Numbered from the stretch's first letter, positions 25,740 through 37,395 are shown. The stretch is 64,000 nt of DNA from Cinnamomum chago (GCA_038049695.1 CP142456.1:67421922-67485921), one strand, 5' to 3'. The notes: generated by a model from the letters alone, not told the origin. Program-made: numbers and translations.

Positions 25740-28600
25740 TCCAGACGATCTCAAATGACCATCCTTCCCTTCTTTTTTCCAGATGTAAGAGTTAGTTCAT
25801 TCTTTTTCATCATCATTAAAACCTTGTCCCAGTATAGGAGTGTGGTTTCACTCTAAATGAAAGATTGCTTCCTTAATATCCTTATCCACAAACAAACAAA
25901 TGTTCCAAAATCTACACAACATTGGGAAGAATGGAATCAAGTTGAAACCCTTCCAACTTCCTTTTTCCCACAAGATGCATCTAGCCTTCAAGCTTTTGAT
26001 ATGATTCGCTCTTCCACCACTCACAATAAAATGGAAAAGGTTAGCACTTTTATTTTTATTTTATTTTATATTTTGATAACCCAGGGTATCTCCCCCCCAG
26101 CCCAAGCCCCAGTGATGTAGGCCAGACAATAGGTCGGCCAACCCATTGGGTCCAGCCCATAGGCCCAACGGGACATCCATTTAGTTAGGAGTATTATTAA
26201 GTAGTTTGATTTTATTGGGATTAATATTAGTGAGTTTCCTATTTTATTGTAGGCATTGTTGAGATATTAGGAAATATTGTTGCTTAGGGATTAAGCCAAC
26301 TCCTCTATATAAGGATGTTAGGCCTCATTGTAATGCAGTTCTTATTATCAATTAATCTTTTTTGTTATGAGAGTTTTCTCTTCAGCTATGGTGTCTCTCA
26401 TCATCATGAATGTGCCCTAGTAGTTGAATCCATCTTTGGATTAGATCAATCATTCAGGAGATTGGTCTATTATCGGATCACGGATCCAGGCTACACCAAT
26501 TTGGTATCAAAGCCGAAGCGATCGCCGGAAAGACAACAGTCTTTTCTAGATTCCAATCCCATCATCATCCTCCTTCCATCTATCTACCACCAGCCTCTCC
26601 TCCGTTACCAAATCATCCCCACCCACAAACCTTCGTCCCTTGTCATCACTCATGACTAACCCAAAACCACTCACCGTCCCTCCCCAAACCCTAAGAATTC
26701 TACCGAAGACCTTCCAAACCCTAAGTCAGCCCCACATCAGCCCCAACAAAACCAACCCTTCGGCCAAAGCCCCTAATTCCCAAAACCCAACCTCCTTGCC
26801 CTTCCTTGAACACCTAAAAATCCCCAACCCTCATCTGAAATCCTTCCCATCGACCCAGCCCCTTTTTGTTGAACACGCAACACAGAACCATCCTCCATTG
26901 ACCCATCTTCCCACTTCCGAAACCCTCTCCGAGCCCTAGTCCACCCACCAGCAAAAAAAAAAAAAAAAAACAAGAAGAAGAAGAAGAAGAGAGAAGGAGA
27001 TCTGAGTTCAGAAGCTACATGGCACCAGCCGGTTGCTCTCCGTTTGCTCGTCTCCAACCAGCACCACTGCTCATCTTCACAGCGCCAGCATCCTCTGCCA
27101 TTTTCATTTTCTCCAAGTACTCAGCCCAGGGGCCTTTGGCCCTAAGCCCGAGGGACACTCGATTCTGGACATCCAAGAACTAATCCCTAGGGGCACATAA
27201 TGCAAACCCTCCTATCCACATGCAAAGTTAGCACTTCTATCTCTCTCTTAAATCCATTTATTTTGTTATCTCTGACACAAGTTAATTTTTCCTTATAAAT
27301 TCTTCTTGAAAACTTACTCTCAAGCTTCTCTCCTCATTTACTCAAAGAGCCAATCTCTATATCAAGACTCGAGTATGAATCTGGGATGTCATAGAAGCCA
27401 ATTGTTCACTATGTCCAAGTCATAGCTGTCAATTTTCTCCAATCGGCAAAATGGCCAAATAATTTCTGTTCTGGCCACTAGCCGAACCAAACTGCCTATG
27501 TAAAAAATATCGCCCCAGAACGAAGCTCCAATCACCGAAATTCCAAATCAGCAGAAGAATTTCAGTTTGTAGCTGAAATTGTCAATTATGGTCCAAACTC
27601 GCTTTTATTCCATTGTTTTAACTTTGATTTAACCATTTTAAGCTATTGGCATAAACAAAGCCCATTCATCCATGAATGTTAAACTCCTTCCATCAACTAG
27701 AAAATGACTTGATAATGTGTTTTCTCCTCAAGCTACATTAGTTCAAACTTAAAAGGTGGAGACCACATGACTCCATTATAACCTCAAGAACAATAGGAAA
27801 ACAGTCTGACATAGGCTTGGGGAGGACTCATTAAGTACTACCTTGAAATAAATCTAACCATTCACGTATAAACAAGAATCCATCAAACTTTTACATTATT
27901 GAGTCCATTTGATTGTTGAAATTTGCTCCTGACCTATGCAAAACCACCAAGTCATTTTGATGGACCCAATCTGAGAACATCTGCATTAGTTGTATTACTC
28001 TACCTCCTCCATCTTTTATGATGGAAATCATACGAAGTCGAAGTCACCCCCACACATACCAAGGCAGTCCTCACTTAGCCGCTACCATTTTTAATTTAAA
28101 TCTCTCCACATGTAAGGACCATGCTCTTAATTATTAGGACCATATACATGAGATAATAATAGCCCACGAGCATCCTTTTCTGTGATCTCTAAGCAAAGAC
28201 ACAATGAAGTAAAATACTCAACTATACACTTTGATCCATTTTTTTGTTGTCCCACTCTATGACAGATTCCTGTTAAGATTCCAGTCACTTCTTTTGCAAC
28301 CCAACTCAAAATAGCAAAATGGAAAACAGATTTGACACAAAGATCATTAACATCTTCCTACTTGGACTCTTGAATGAGAACTATGTTAGAATTTATTGAC
28401 TAGCCTTTTACTATCACTCAGTCGATCGATAAACCCAGTCATTGAACAATCCAACATATATCCCCATTCACCAACTAATTTTTCGCCCTTCTCCGTACCA
28501 GTTGGGCAGTTATAATTGATTAAGAATATTAAATTCACCAACTGCATCTTCCCATTGGGTTTAGGCCAGGACTTCACCCTTAACTTCTCCCTATGTTCCG
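25740..28600 (-). pseudogene. L1-type LINE ruin (endonuclease and RT start) in SR intron 1
   Basis: Minus-strand conceptual translation, with many stops, follows the plant L1 ORF2 order: SHVYGPNN near 28130 (the VYGPN block); a WYVWGDFDF-like GDFN catalytic block near 28060; FLFIREWLDLFQGS near 27820; LPKPMSDCFPIVLE near 27790 (the SDHFP block); and an FHF...RANHI block then DKDIKEAIFHL near 26020-25870. It is interrupted between about 26050 and 27220 by an inserted LTR fragment. Orientation matches the host gene. The outer limits are approximate. Confidence 0.65.
26113..27200 (+). mobile_element. LTR retrotransposon fragment (5' LTR + leader) inside the L1 ruin
   Basis: An LTR-like segment (about 26113-26498) starts TGATGTAGGCCAGAC. 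It contains a CTCTATATAAGG promoter-like box near 26304 and stops just before the primer site TTGGTATCAAAGCC (26501). A proline-rich, unrecognised open frame follows (26640-26939), then an A-rich/GAA tract. No 3' LTR was found. The primer-site region resembles that of the 14365-16783 element, so both may be short non-autonomous relatives. The inserted block is bounded by AAGTGCTAAC-like repeats (about 26040 and 27225 on the minus strand). Confidence 0.6.
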
Positions 28601-28619
28601 AAGAGACACTAAAAGCTGA

Positions 28620-29380
28620 CCTATCTCAAAAATCTTTCTTCCTCTATATCAAAACATAATAAATAATCACTGCAGAGCATCCCAAACCACAACAACAACA
28701 ATAGACTGTTTTGTGCATCTTTCTGCTCCAAATATTCATCCTCTGATACCAGATCTGCCCATAACCTTTGAGAATTTATGGGGTCATGCTGATTAACACT
28801 TCAAAACCATCAATGAAAATCTCATTCGAAGCATCAATGTGTAGAATCTCATTGTAAACAATAATTGGGCAAAAAAATAGGGTTTATTGCAGAACCTTGG
28901 TGCAATCCAACTCTAGTTGGAAACTCAAATGTCACCATGCGCATGGTTCTCAAATGTTTTCTTCTCCTTTCTTTTTTGTTCTTTGGATTACTGGTTCCCA
29001 TAACCTCTCATACTATCATACATGTTCCAAATTATATCAATTTAACAAGTAAGGACATGCCTCTTTTCCATAGCATTCACCAAATTGATTGCCTTGACAT
29101 CCTTGAGCGCGCCTCCTCCAAGTTAATGAAAATCATGCCTAAATCTTTCCTCTTCTGTAAACTTCTTCAGGAATTAGCTAAATAGGAAATAGCTTCTACA
29201 ATTTTCCTACCTACCATCAACCCAAACTGGTTTCCTGAAATATTTTATTCATGTTCACAAGTTTTCTCTATAACTCTCTCTCTCTCTCTCAAAGTTTCAT
29301 GGTATGCTTCATAATTTTGACAGTTGTGAATTGAGATCCCTCATGAACTTTATCTACTCATAAGACATTCTTCTTGTACT
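28620..29380 (-). pseudogene. Strongly decayed RTE LINE reverse-transcriptase remnant
   Basis: Minus-strand translation, with stops, parallels the RTE copy at 10789-11300. It has a NQFGLMVGR block near 29230, MIFINLEEA near 29120 (the FIDLEKA block), GLHQGSAINP near 28890 and a degraded ADD region near 28755. DNA similarity is also visible, for example between 28890-28930 and 10935-10980. It is older than the other two RTE copies and non-functional. Confidence 0.65.
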
Positions 29381-30117
29381 CATAATTTTATAGAACCATT
29401 TGGCGAACCAATAATACCCAATCTAAACCCAATGAAATATACACATTAATAAGTATACACTCTTCACCATATGCCCTATTTTCATCCCATCTAAGGCGCG
29501 TCGACCTCCATTCCAGATATCCCATAGAACATTACTCATAATGTACTCCTCTCATATATGTTATATAATTGATGGGTCTTTAAAACTAGATCCCAATCTA
29601 TCTTCAACTTCCTGTTTCTTTTACCAAAATCGTCAGCTTTTCATTTTTAAACCACCAAACAAGATCATCATCATCATCACAGACTCATCCCATCAAAGCT
29701 CAACATTTTCCATACTCAAATCTATCATTTCCCGAATTAGACAGTAAATCTCTGAATGTCCCAGTCAAAGAGGCTACCACCCAAGTAACCCTCCATTGCA
29801 CTTCAGATCTAGCAAACAGTCATTAAGAGCGAAAAACAAAACAAACATAGTTCATTACACCAAAAGATAACAAACAGAAAATCCCAATCCTTGTGGTTTG
29901 GATACATCCAAACGCGAGGAAATGCAAAAACAAGACACGCACGTATATTGAATGCAGTGATTGAGCCCTCATCCAAAATGAAGAAAAGAAAAAAAAGGAA
30001 GATCGAAGGCAAAGAAGCAGGCGAGCGAGTGAGGGTGCAAATCAAAGAACAAGCAAAACAAAATCAAATCATAATCGCAAAGATCGGTTACGGTGATAAG
30101 GTATGAGAAAGGCATAC

Positions 30118-30230
30118 CGAAACGGGATGATCGACAGCGAAACCGATCCGAAATTTTCCTTTTTGTTTGTGGCAGCCGAGGTTTGCAGGGAAGAGTGTCG
30201 GAGACAATAGAGATGTTTTTTTAGGGTTTT
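30118..30230 (-). other. Probable 5' UTR exon of the SR gene
   Basis: Read on the minus strand, this pyrimidine-rich stretch (AAAACCCTAAAAAAAC, then CTCTATTGTCTCCGACAC) resembles plant 5' UTRs. It ends at a good donor (TTTCG/GTATGCC). It is not coding. The first coding exon starts with an acceptor just 2 nt before the ATG, so an upstream non-coding exon is required, and this is the best candidate. The transcription start is not defined; 30230 is approximate. Confidence 0.6.
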
Positions 30231-30277
30231 TGAAGATAGAGGCAACGTGGAAAAGGATCCAAAGAGGTTTTTGGGTT

Positions 30278-30283
30278 CACGTG
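30278..30283. promoter_or_regulatory. G-box CACGTG in the presumed SR promoter
   Basis: A perfect CACGTG lies about 50 bp upstream of the presumed 5' UTR exon, inside TATCACGTGAACC on the minus strand. Plant bZIP and bHLH factors bind this core. No TATA box is clear nearby. Function is inferred from position alone. Confidence 0.4.
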
Positions 30284-30341
30284 ATACGCCGCGCTACTCT
30301 AATTGGTAGTACCGATCAACTCAGGACTTTTTAGTTTTTAC

Positions 30342-31105
30342 TAGGGCTGCACATGGCCGATTCGGATCGGTTTAACACTAAAATCAACAACCAAACTGAA
30401 CCTGTCGGTTTTTAATTAACCGATCTGATCCGACCGATGGAGAGGGCGGGGTTCGGTTCTGTCGGTTAAACAGTTGTTTTTTATTTTATTGTTTTGAAAA
30501 TTAGACATTGAAAATTTCAAAATGATGATATCCCGTCCTTTGCATTTGTTCCAATGTTTGGTGCAAACATAAAAATCCAACAATCCATACTGGACTAAAC
30601 TCATATAAAAAATAATTTTACTAAAAAAAAGAGTTTAGACTAAACACAAGCACAAAAAAAAAAAAAAAAAAAAAAAAAACAATAACCAGCTTGCAGTGAA
30701 ACATTCATTCCACATGATACCCTCTGAGGTAGTGCTGACAATTGAGTTTATGTGAGAATGGAGTTGTCGACTCTAACTATGAAAGTAGTAAAAAACGAAA
30801 CCCCAAGGCTAAAATAATAAAAAAACAATACTTAAGTTATCTCATACGGTCGGTTCGGTTTAAACGGTTAACCGTGAGTTCAAACCAATAACCGACCAAT
30901 GTAAGCGGTTTTTACGATTTTCAAATTGTTAACCAAACCGATCTACTATAAACCGAACCGAACCAAACCGAACCGCCCGGATGTAAGCGGTTTTTATGAT
31001 TTTCAAACTGTTAACTAAACCAATCCACTATAAACCGATCCAAACCGCCCGGTTCAGTCGGTTCGGTTCGGTTTTGCGGTAATACTGGATTTTTATGCAG
31101 CCCTA
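30342..31105. mobile_element. hAT-type element next to the SR promoter
   Basis: Its ends are TAGGGCTGCA and TGCAGCCCTA, with flanking octamers GTTTTTAC and GTTCTTAC (7 of 8 match) as the TSD. The 764-bp body matches the split element at 2232-6365. It holds an internal tandem copy of about 78 bp (30901-30978 and 30983-31060) and lacks about 300 bp present in the other copy. It has no transposase. It begins only about 60 bp beyond the G-box upstream of the SR gene. Confidence 0.85.
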
Positions 31106-33589
31106 GTTCTTACCAAACGTCATTTTGGATAAACGGATAGGATTTCGAATATATTTCAAAATTTCTTACTGCCTTTGGAATAAGGATTTTTCATGGAAGA
31201 TTTTAATGCTAAAAACTTACATCGATATTTTTGTATATAGTTAAGAAAAATTAATTTGATGTACAAATTCATAAAAGTGAGAATTTTCAAATCCTACTGA
31301 TAGTATTCGAAAATTTTCTTTGGTCCAAATGTTTGGGAAGACAAAAGTGTAAAATTTGAATTTTTCATGACTATATAAAAAAAATAGTCTTTCCCAAAGA
31401 TTTTATATTTTGATTGCCAAATATATATAGCCTTACAATCGTGACACATGTTTATATGGAATCAAGTGGGTTGGTTTGACTTGGATTTGTATTTGGATTA
31501 GGATTGTTATCAACATGATCAAATGATCATTGACCTTAATTTTGAATTTTTAAACTTCATAAATGCATGCAGCGCAATTTATATTAAGAAAAGATGATGT
31601 GCAAACTATATATATAAATTAATGCCCACGACAAATTTTGAGAGTTAATAGATTCCAACATAGTTGGGGTTAAGGATTTGTTGATGTGTAAATAGATTAT
31701 ATATCTCAAATAGATGTTCTCCTATGCTCTGGTGTCCTATAGTCCAACGGACTGGCGACACGATGACACTCATCAGGGTGTGTGGGTGAAATTCAGGGGT
31801 TGGCCTGCTGCTTGATCCTCTTGAACCAAATTAATTCTGTTTTTTCACTTTTGTGGGCTCTAAATTGAAAACCCAAATCATTCATCTTCTTTATACACCT
31901 AAGAAATCCGAAGACACTTAATTTTATATCTTAAGTCTTCATAGTTTTAAGAAACTTATAAAAATCTCCAAAAAATCTCAACCCATACATCTAATCGTTT
32001 CCACTTCTATGGGCCTCCGATTCATGATTCGAACTGGTTACAATATTTTACATTCAAAGGTGCTACATGGACATACAGTTCGGTCCCCCCTCACAACCGC
32101 TAGGATCCAACGGTTGTGAAGGGGGACCAGGCCACAGTTCGGTCCCCCAGTATGTCCAAGTGGACATTTTCTTTTACATTTGTAACCACTACGCACGCAT
32201 TAGTAAAAGCATGGTGTGGCAAGGGCTTTTTTTTTTTAACAACTTCCACCCCATCGAAGTCATTCCCGCTCATCTATTTGCAAAATATCAATTTCTCTTG
32301 TTGCTAATTATATTAGGCTTGACTCGGCTATTTAAGCATATGAGGGCCTGATTCAAAACCATTTGATTATTGAACAAAAAAAAAAAAAATGATAGCCAGT
32401 GATTGCTCATTGAACTAAACATGTCCAGCCCACTATAGGCCCAGCAGGAGTTGGGCCTTGATTGGTTTGGTCCATGAACACATTCACTACTTCCCTGGTA
32501 CCTAACTGCATAACACTGGAGGCAATGCAAAGAAAATATAAAACTGATCTAAAAATCTCTTGACTCCAATTTGATTGATTCGGATCCATTGATCATAATC
32601 ATTGGATCAAGAACACACAATGAGGAGATTTCACATGGATCATGGAGAAGATTCCCCATTATATGGATCATGGAGAAAATTCCGCATATATACCTTGAAA
32701 ACCTACACTCAGTATTGTATCATTTGATTTGGAGATTTCACAAGTGATAAGGAGCAATAGCTCTCACCTAAATATTCAGGGTTTCAACTTTGGGTACGCC
32801 GCTTCTTCCCATATGTGCGGGTAGCAGGGCTCTTTTGGGTCCTAACCTCTTTGGCTTGGTACCAAAAATTAAAGTTTATGCAATATGTAATTAGTATTGT
32901 ATCATTATTGTTTGGCCATGCATGTAACCACCAAAATCTTAGAGAGACTTGGTAGAATTGTTCATTGCATGCTCTCGATGAAATGGTTAGGATTATCGGA
33001 TCAAGAGGATACACATTGAACCGGATTGGCGCTTATACAAAATGTAATATCCTTTTATGATTTCGTTTTGACTATATCCACAGTGAATACAGTGGGCTGC
33101 ATCACAAAGTAATTTGATTTCTACATTTGTTAAATAAAAAGTTGATGCAAGCTATCCAATCACTCTAATCAATCGAGTTTTGGACTCACATTATAGTCAA
33201 CTTAGTTAGAGATCATTTGGATGCCCTACTATAATATAATAAAAGCTAATTAGTTAATGACAGGGTGTGATTGTGGATAGCATACTTGCCTCCCGCAACT
33301 GGTAGCTTTCCCTTACATGTTCTGGCCACTAGGCCAACCCAGCAAAATAATATAATAATAAAAGCTAATTGGATTAATGTGTAACATAAAAGTAATTTTC
33401 AATTACTCTAATTTATAAAATTATATATAAAAAAGCTCTTATTTCATAGTGGAATGGTTGGTAAACGTACAAATATAAGATTATTAGAGGCGCATTTCTC
33501 TGTCATTTTCTAAATGTTTGGTATGCATGGGGCCAACTTACAATATGGTATGCTTTTAGAATTGTTGTACATAGGGTATGCTTTTAGAA
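31106..33589. other. Gene-poor intergenic stretch
   Basis: AT-rich, with one compact inverted-repeat cluster (32063-32166). Open frames such as 32067-32351 cross that cluster and look like chance. Nothing else was recognised. Confidence 0.5.
32063..32166. repeat. Nested inverted repeat (possible mini-MITE)
   Basis: The outer arms are ATGGACATAC (about 32067) and GTATGTCCA (about 32149). The inner arms are CGGTCCCCCCTCACAACCG and CGGTTGTGAAGGGGGACC (about 32080-32127), with one unpaired base. CAGTTCGGTCCCCC also occurs twice as a direct repeat. It is distinctly GC-rich in an AT-rich setting. Confidence 0.7.
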
Positions 33590-33840
33590 ATTACAATATG
33601 GGACTCACTTGTAAGCGTTAGAACATGGGGCCAACTTATGTAGGAATTAGAATAGGGGCCCATCTGTAGGGATTACAACAAGGTTCAACTTTTAGAAATA
33701 CAAAATGGGATCCACTTTTAAGAATTAGAACATGAGGCCCACATTTATAAGAAGATGATGTGGGTTTACATTTATAGAAATTGTAATGTGGGCCCACATT
33801 TGTGATTGTGAACATGAGACCCACTTTGTATATTACGGCA
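33590..33840. repeat. 27-bp minisatellite, about nine diverged units
   Basis: A GGG(A/C)CCCACTT-like core recurs near 33599, 33627, 33653, 33680, 33706, 33732, 33760, 33787 and 33815, spaced 26-28 bp. The linker resembles TTAGAAATTAGAACAT. Because 27 is a multiple of three, the minus strand stays open with a repeating Tyr-Lys-Cys-x-Pro-like pattern at 33636-33824. There is no sign it is a real gene. Confidence 0.8.
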
Positions 33841-33849
33841 ATTGGTGAA

Positions 33850-35450
33850 GGTGCAAGTTAAGAACCTATGCTAAGTTCACGCAGGGGAGGGGGATGGCAT
33901 GTAATAAACCCCACTAATGATCACTTAAATAGAATAGAATGTTAACTATAATGAGCAATGGAGTGATCAAAATATATAGCAATGTGATATAGCTTCAAAT
34001 GAGATGTGAATCATTGAAAAGCTAATGTATAGCACAAGTGAGTGTAATTAAGCATGCCAATCTCACAATCATAAAAGATATGCCAATAAGAGAAGAATCA
34101 AAATAAGATGGACACACCAAATTTATAGTGGTGCTGCCAACATGACCTACATCCATTCTCATGAACAACACACCCAAACGGTCTCTTGGTTCCACTATAT
34201 GAGGTTTCCATAATGTTCACTTCCAATCAAGTACACCTACAAGTTTTTTGATATGGTGGTTTGATCACTAAGGTCTAATCCACCAACCTACTTTTTATAG
34301 TGGTTCGATCACAAAGGTTTAATCTACTTTACAGTATATGGAGTTTGGAAATAACTAAAGAACACTTGCCTCTTTCACAAAAATGATGCCATGAGTGCGC
34401 TATTGTTATGCTCAAAACCAGAGCTCCAGGCTTTAAACTCCTTGCTTTGCTCCTGTGGTGTTGATGATGCTCTAATAAGTGCTCGAATGTTGGGGGCGGG
34501 GGGGGGGCGGGTAATCACACCCACATGAACTTTGAATGCCTTTTGATATGCCTATGAAAAGCCTAGGTGTGAGTGGAATTAGATTGTGAGAGCTCTAGAA
34601 AGATGTTACTTAGTGGGAGATTTGTATTGGACATGAGTTCTCAAAATCTAAAAATTTGCAACCCTTGAAATGAGCTCAAGTATATATAGAATGACTCTCA
34701 ACAACTAGTTTACATATGGTTAGCCTCGAACTTTATATGGCTAGTTGTCAAACTCCAATGGCTAGTTTGATTGACGGTTAAAGATGGTCATATTACACAG
34801 TGGGTGGCTCACGTTAGTTGTGGAGGATATATAGTTAACCGAGGGCCAACCACAACTCAAAATTGCCGAAAATGTTAGGTTAAAAAAAAAGTTATTGTGA
34901 ACTGACCGACGGGCTTCCACGGTTGGCTTACAGTGACCTTACGGTTAAATGCAATAGGGATTACGATTAGCCGTAGTCTGGCCGTTGTTCAAGAATGCTA
35001 AAAAAACACCATTCTAGAAAAGCAATTGCAATAGACCCTTGGTGGTCGTACGGTGAGCCATACCCTTACTATAGTTGGCCGTGAGACTTAGAATGATCAA
35101 CCCTTATAGTTGGTCGTGAGACATAGACTCTTGGTGATCATACGGTGAGCTATTCCCTTGCTATAGTTGGTCGTGAGACCTATACTGATCGACCGATCAA
35201 TTTAGCCCTTTTTGCCCTATAAAATCTTACTTGTTGATTAGAGTGTTCTAAGGGGCCTATCCTTGTTTAACCCTAGGGTCCAATTTACCTGAATAAGTTG
35301 GCACATTTGGAGATTATTCCTTGATGATCTAGGACCCTTCCAAGACTTAAACTATCGCCTTTGACTTTGATCTTCCTTGTAAAGACTTCTAGAGGCAAGG
35401 TCTTGGACTTGATATGAAATTGACAACGCTAGAGTAGTGTATATATATGA
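33850..35450 (-). mobile_element. Decayed copia LTR-like segment
   Basis: GACCTACATCCATTC with nearby GTGGTGCTGCCAACATG (34125-34155) parallels, in reverse, the GGATGTAGGCATCGTGGCC region of the copia LTR at about 41845. The stretch also has AGCCGTAG/TTGGCCGTGAG motifs like those at 40860-41030. A tandem pair of about 65 bp starts near 35036 and 35127 (CTTGGTGRTCRTACGGTGAG). Boundaries were not found. Confidence 0.4.
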
Positions 35451-36706
35451 ATATGACACTAACAATTGGGGGCTACCTCTTAGAAATTACAATGCAAAAC
35501 CCATTGTTTGCGTCAATTTGAAAACATTATTTTTTTTTTCAGAAATATTTGTAAATTTTGCATTATCTATCTCCTACGCTTTAGCTAATAAAGCTCTACC
35601 AAAGAAAGCATCCCCCTTTAATTAGCTTAGTTTTTAGATGTCAAAGCATTTTTGTTAATAAAATAGAAAATACAATTAGAGGTTTGCCAAACACCCTAAG
35701 ATGCAAATAAGCTCTAAATTATAAAATAAGAGCTTATTTTTAGAAGTTCCAAATTACCCCCATACAGTTGAACATTTCTATTGTACAATCTTCACATTCT
35801 CAGAAATGAGAGGAGTAGTACATGAGCCAGAGCATTAGTTTCAAGCCCCCATTGCATGGAAGTCCAACTCCATTTTGGAGAAATTCCAATACAAACGTGC
35901 AAGAAAGAACAAATTTTAAGCTTTGTTATGGGCCTCACTTTGTGATGCAACAACTTTGATGTGTATGGTGAGTCATGTATCAGTGCAATTGATAATCGTA
36001 AATATTCATTTGAAGGCCTTAAGATTTGATAATTTTATGAGCATACTGAAATCTGAGAGCCTTAAACAAATGATTATGATCATGAGATCGTTCTGATATT
36101 TGGTTTACCATAATCAAGGTCAAATTCCATTCCATGCTATTTAACTCACCTATGATCAGTCCATACCATTTTTGTGTGATTAGCACTCTCTAATTTGAAA
36201 CTAATCTCAAAACGGATTAGTTCTATTATTCAGCATATTTGAGATAGATAATCACAACCATTAAAATAGAGATTGTTCGTTCACACACCACATATATATA
36301 TATATATTTATATATATATTAACCACACCACATACATAATAACAAGTTTTGTAGCCACATCACAACATTTTAGCTAGGAAAACTACATCTAGCTAACAGA
36401 ATCAAGCTTATGAGTCTTGAGCCTTCCCTTAGCCTAACTTGAGTGAATTTTAGGCACATGGCCTGGGCTCAAGTTTATTTTATTGCCAGATAGCTAAGTA
36501 TGCCTGGTTGAGATCAAGTTGACCGACAGGCCTAATTAGATAACCCAGCCCAGCCCGACATATCTGAGAAAAGGAGTGATAAATGTAACTAAATTGCAAG
36601 GTTTGGGTCTCACCCTCTCTTAATGGGTTGATCCAATCATAAGTGATTCGTCCAATAAATCACACTTCCTCTTTCTGGCCTGGATCAACCCAACCTGTTT
36701 GGGGCC
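35451..36706. other. Gene-free stretch downstream of the oxygenase exons
   Basis: AT-rich, with a short TATA-type microsatellite (36293-36320). It should include the 3' UTR of the minus-strand oxygenase gene next to 36706. Nothing else was recognised. Confidence 0.5.
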
Positions 36707-37395
36707 CTACTTGAAGAGCTCCAAGCACTTCTCTTCATCCCAAGTCCTGCTCCAAAACCTCTTGTAATACTCATCATATGTGAAGCTCCTGTATATTGCT
36801 GGAGTCTCTTCACTGGTGAGCTTCTTTGCTGGGGCGATAACAGCATCATTGGCTGGACAGAAGAATGAGGCCACCGAAATTCTCTCCTCGTTGGAGTTGA
36901 CTACGGCCCGATGCCACAAGCTCTTGTACTTCCCATTACTTAATGCCTGCACCACAGATTCTCATTTGCAACTTTTGCCAGTTAGTTTGTACATTGTTAC
37001 CTGCATAATAAATGAGAACAGGCTACGCTGATGATAATTGTTTAATTTGTGAATCAGTTTTTGTTACCTGCAATTGATCACCAATATTTACAATGAGTGC
37101 ATTCGGGTGTGGATCTACAGCAATCCACTTGCCATCTTTGAGAACCTGCAGGCCTGGTACTTGGTGATCCAGAAGAAGAATTGTGAGGGTGTTTGGGTCT
37201 GTATGGGCTGGTAATCCATAAGTAAGGTCTGGCTCTGGACATGGTGGGTAGTAGTTAATGGCCATGTGCTGCCCCTGTTCATCACCTAGCACGTTTTCTA
37301 TGCATTCCCTTTCTAAGCCTAAACTCTCTGAGATAACTCCAAGTAGCTTCAACCCCAACTCCCTAACTTCCTTGCTGTAGGTGCTCACCACATCC
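36707..37395 (-). CDS. 3' part of a DMR6-like / flavanone 3-dioxygenase 3-like 2-oxoglutarate Fe(II) oxygenase (two exons)
   Basis: The family hydroxylates small molecules such as salicylate or flavonoids using Fe(II) and 2-oxoglutarate in the cytosol. Exon 37395-37068 (109 codons after a split codon) and last exon 36946-36707 (79 codons, TAG stop) join across a clean GT-AG intron. Iron ligands are His and Asp of LPAHTDPN and the His of SLWHRAVV. The 2-oxoglutarate-binding Arg and Ser lie in ERISVASF. NYYPPCPEPDLTYGLP and FTYDEYYKRFWSR are typical of the DMR6/DLO group. The visible part gives about 188 of the usual 330-345 residues and has no stops or frameshifts. The exon that should encode the N-terminal half is not found in the next 26 kb upstream. 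It is either a truncated copy or a gene with a huge first intron. Confidence 0.85.

Larger units (their letters stand above)
22517..30117 (-). other. Intron 1 of the SR gene (7.6 kb), filled with transposons
   Basis: The coding exon starts at 22516 after the acceptor TTTCTTGTAG, two bases before the ATG. The likely donor is TTTCG/GTATGCC at 30118/30117. Within it, in order from the low coordinate, lie an RTE copy (23978-24730), an L1 ruin (25740-28600) broken by an LTR fragment (26113-27200), and a second RTE ruin (28620-29380). No coding exon of another gene was seen. The intron span is inferred from splice-site sequence only. Confidence 0.6.

Noticed and set aside
26640-26939. Pro-rich 99-codon frame in the LTR fragment
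   Set aside because: No domain, no gag or zinc knuckle. It is probably non-coding leader.
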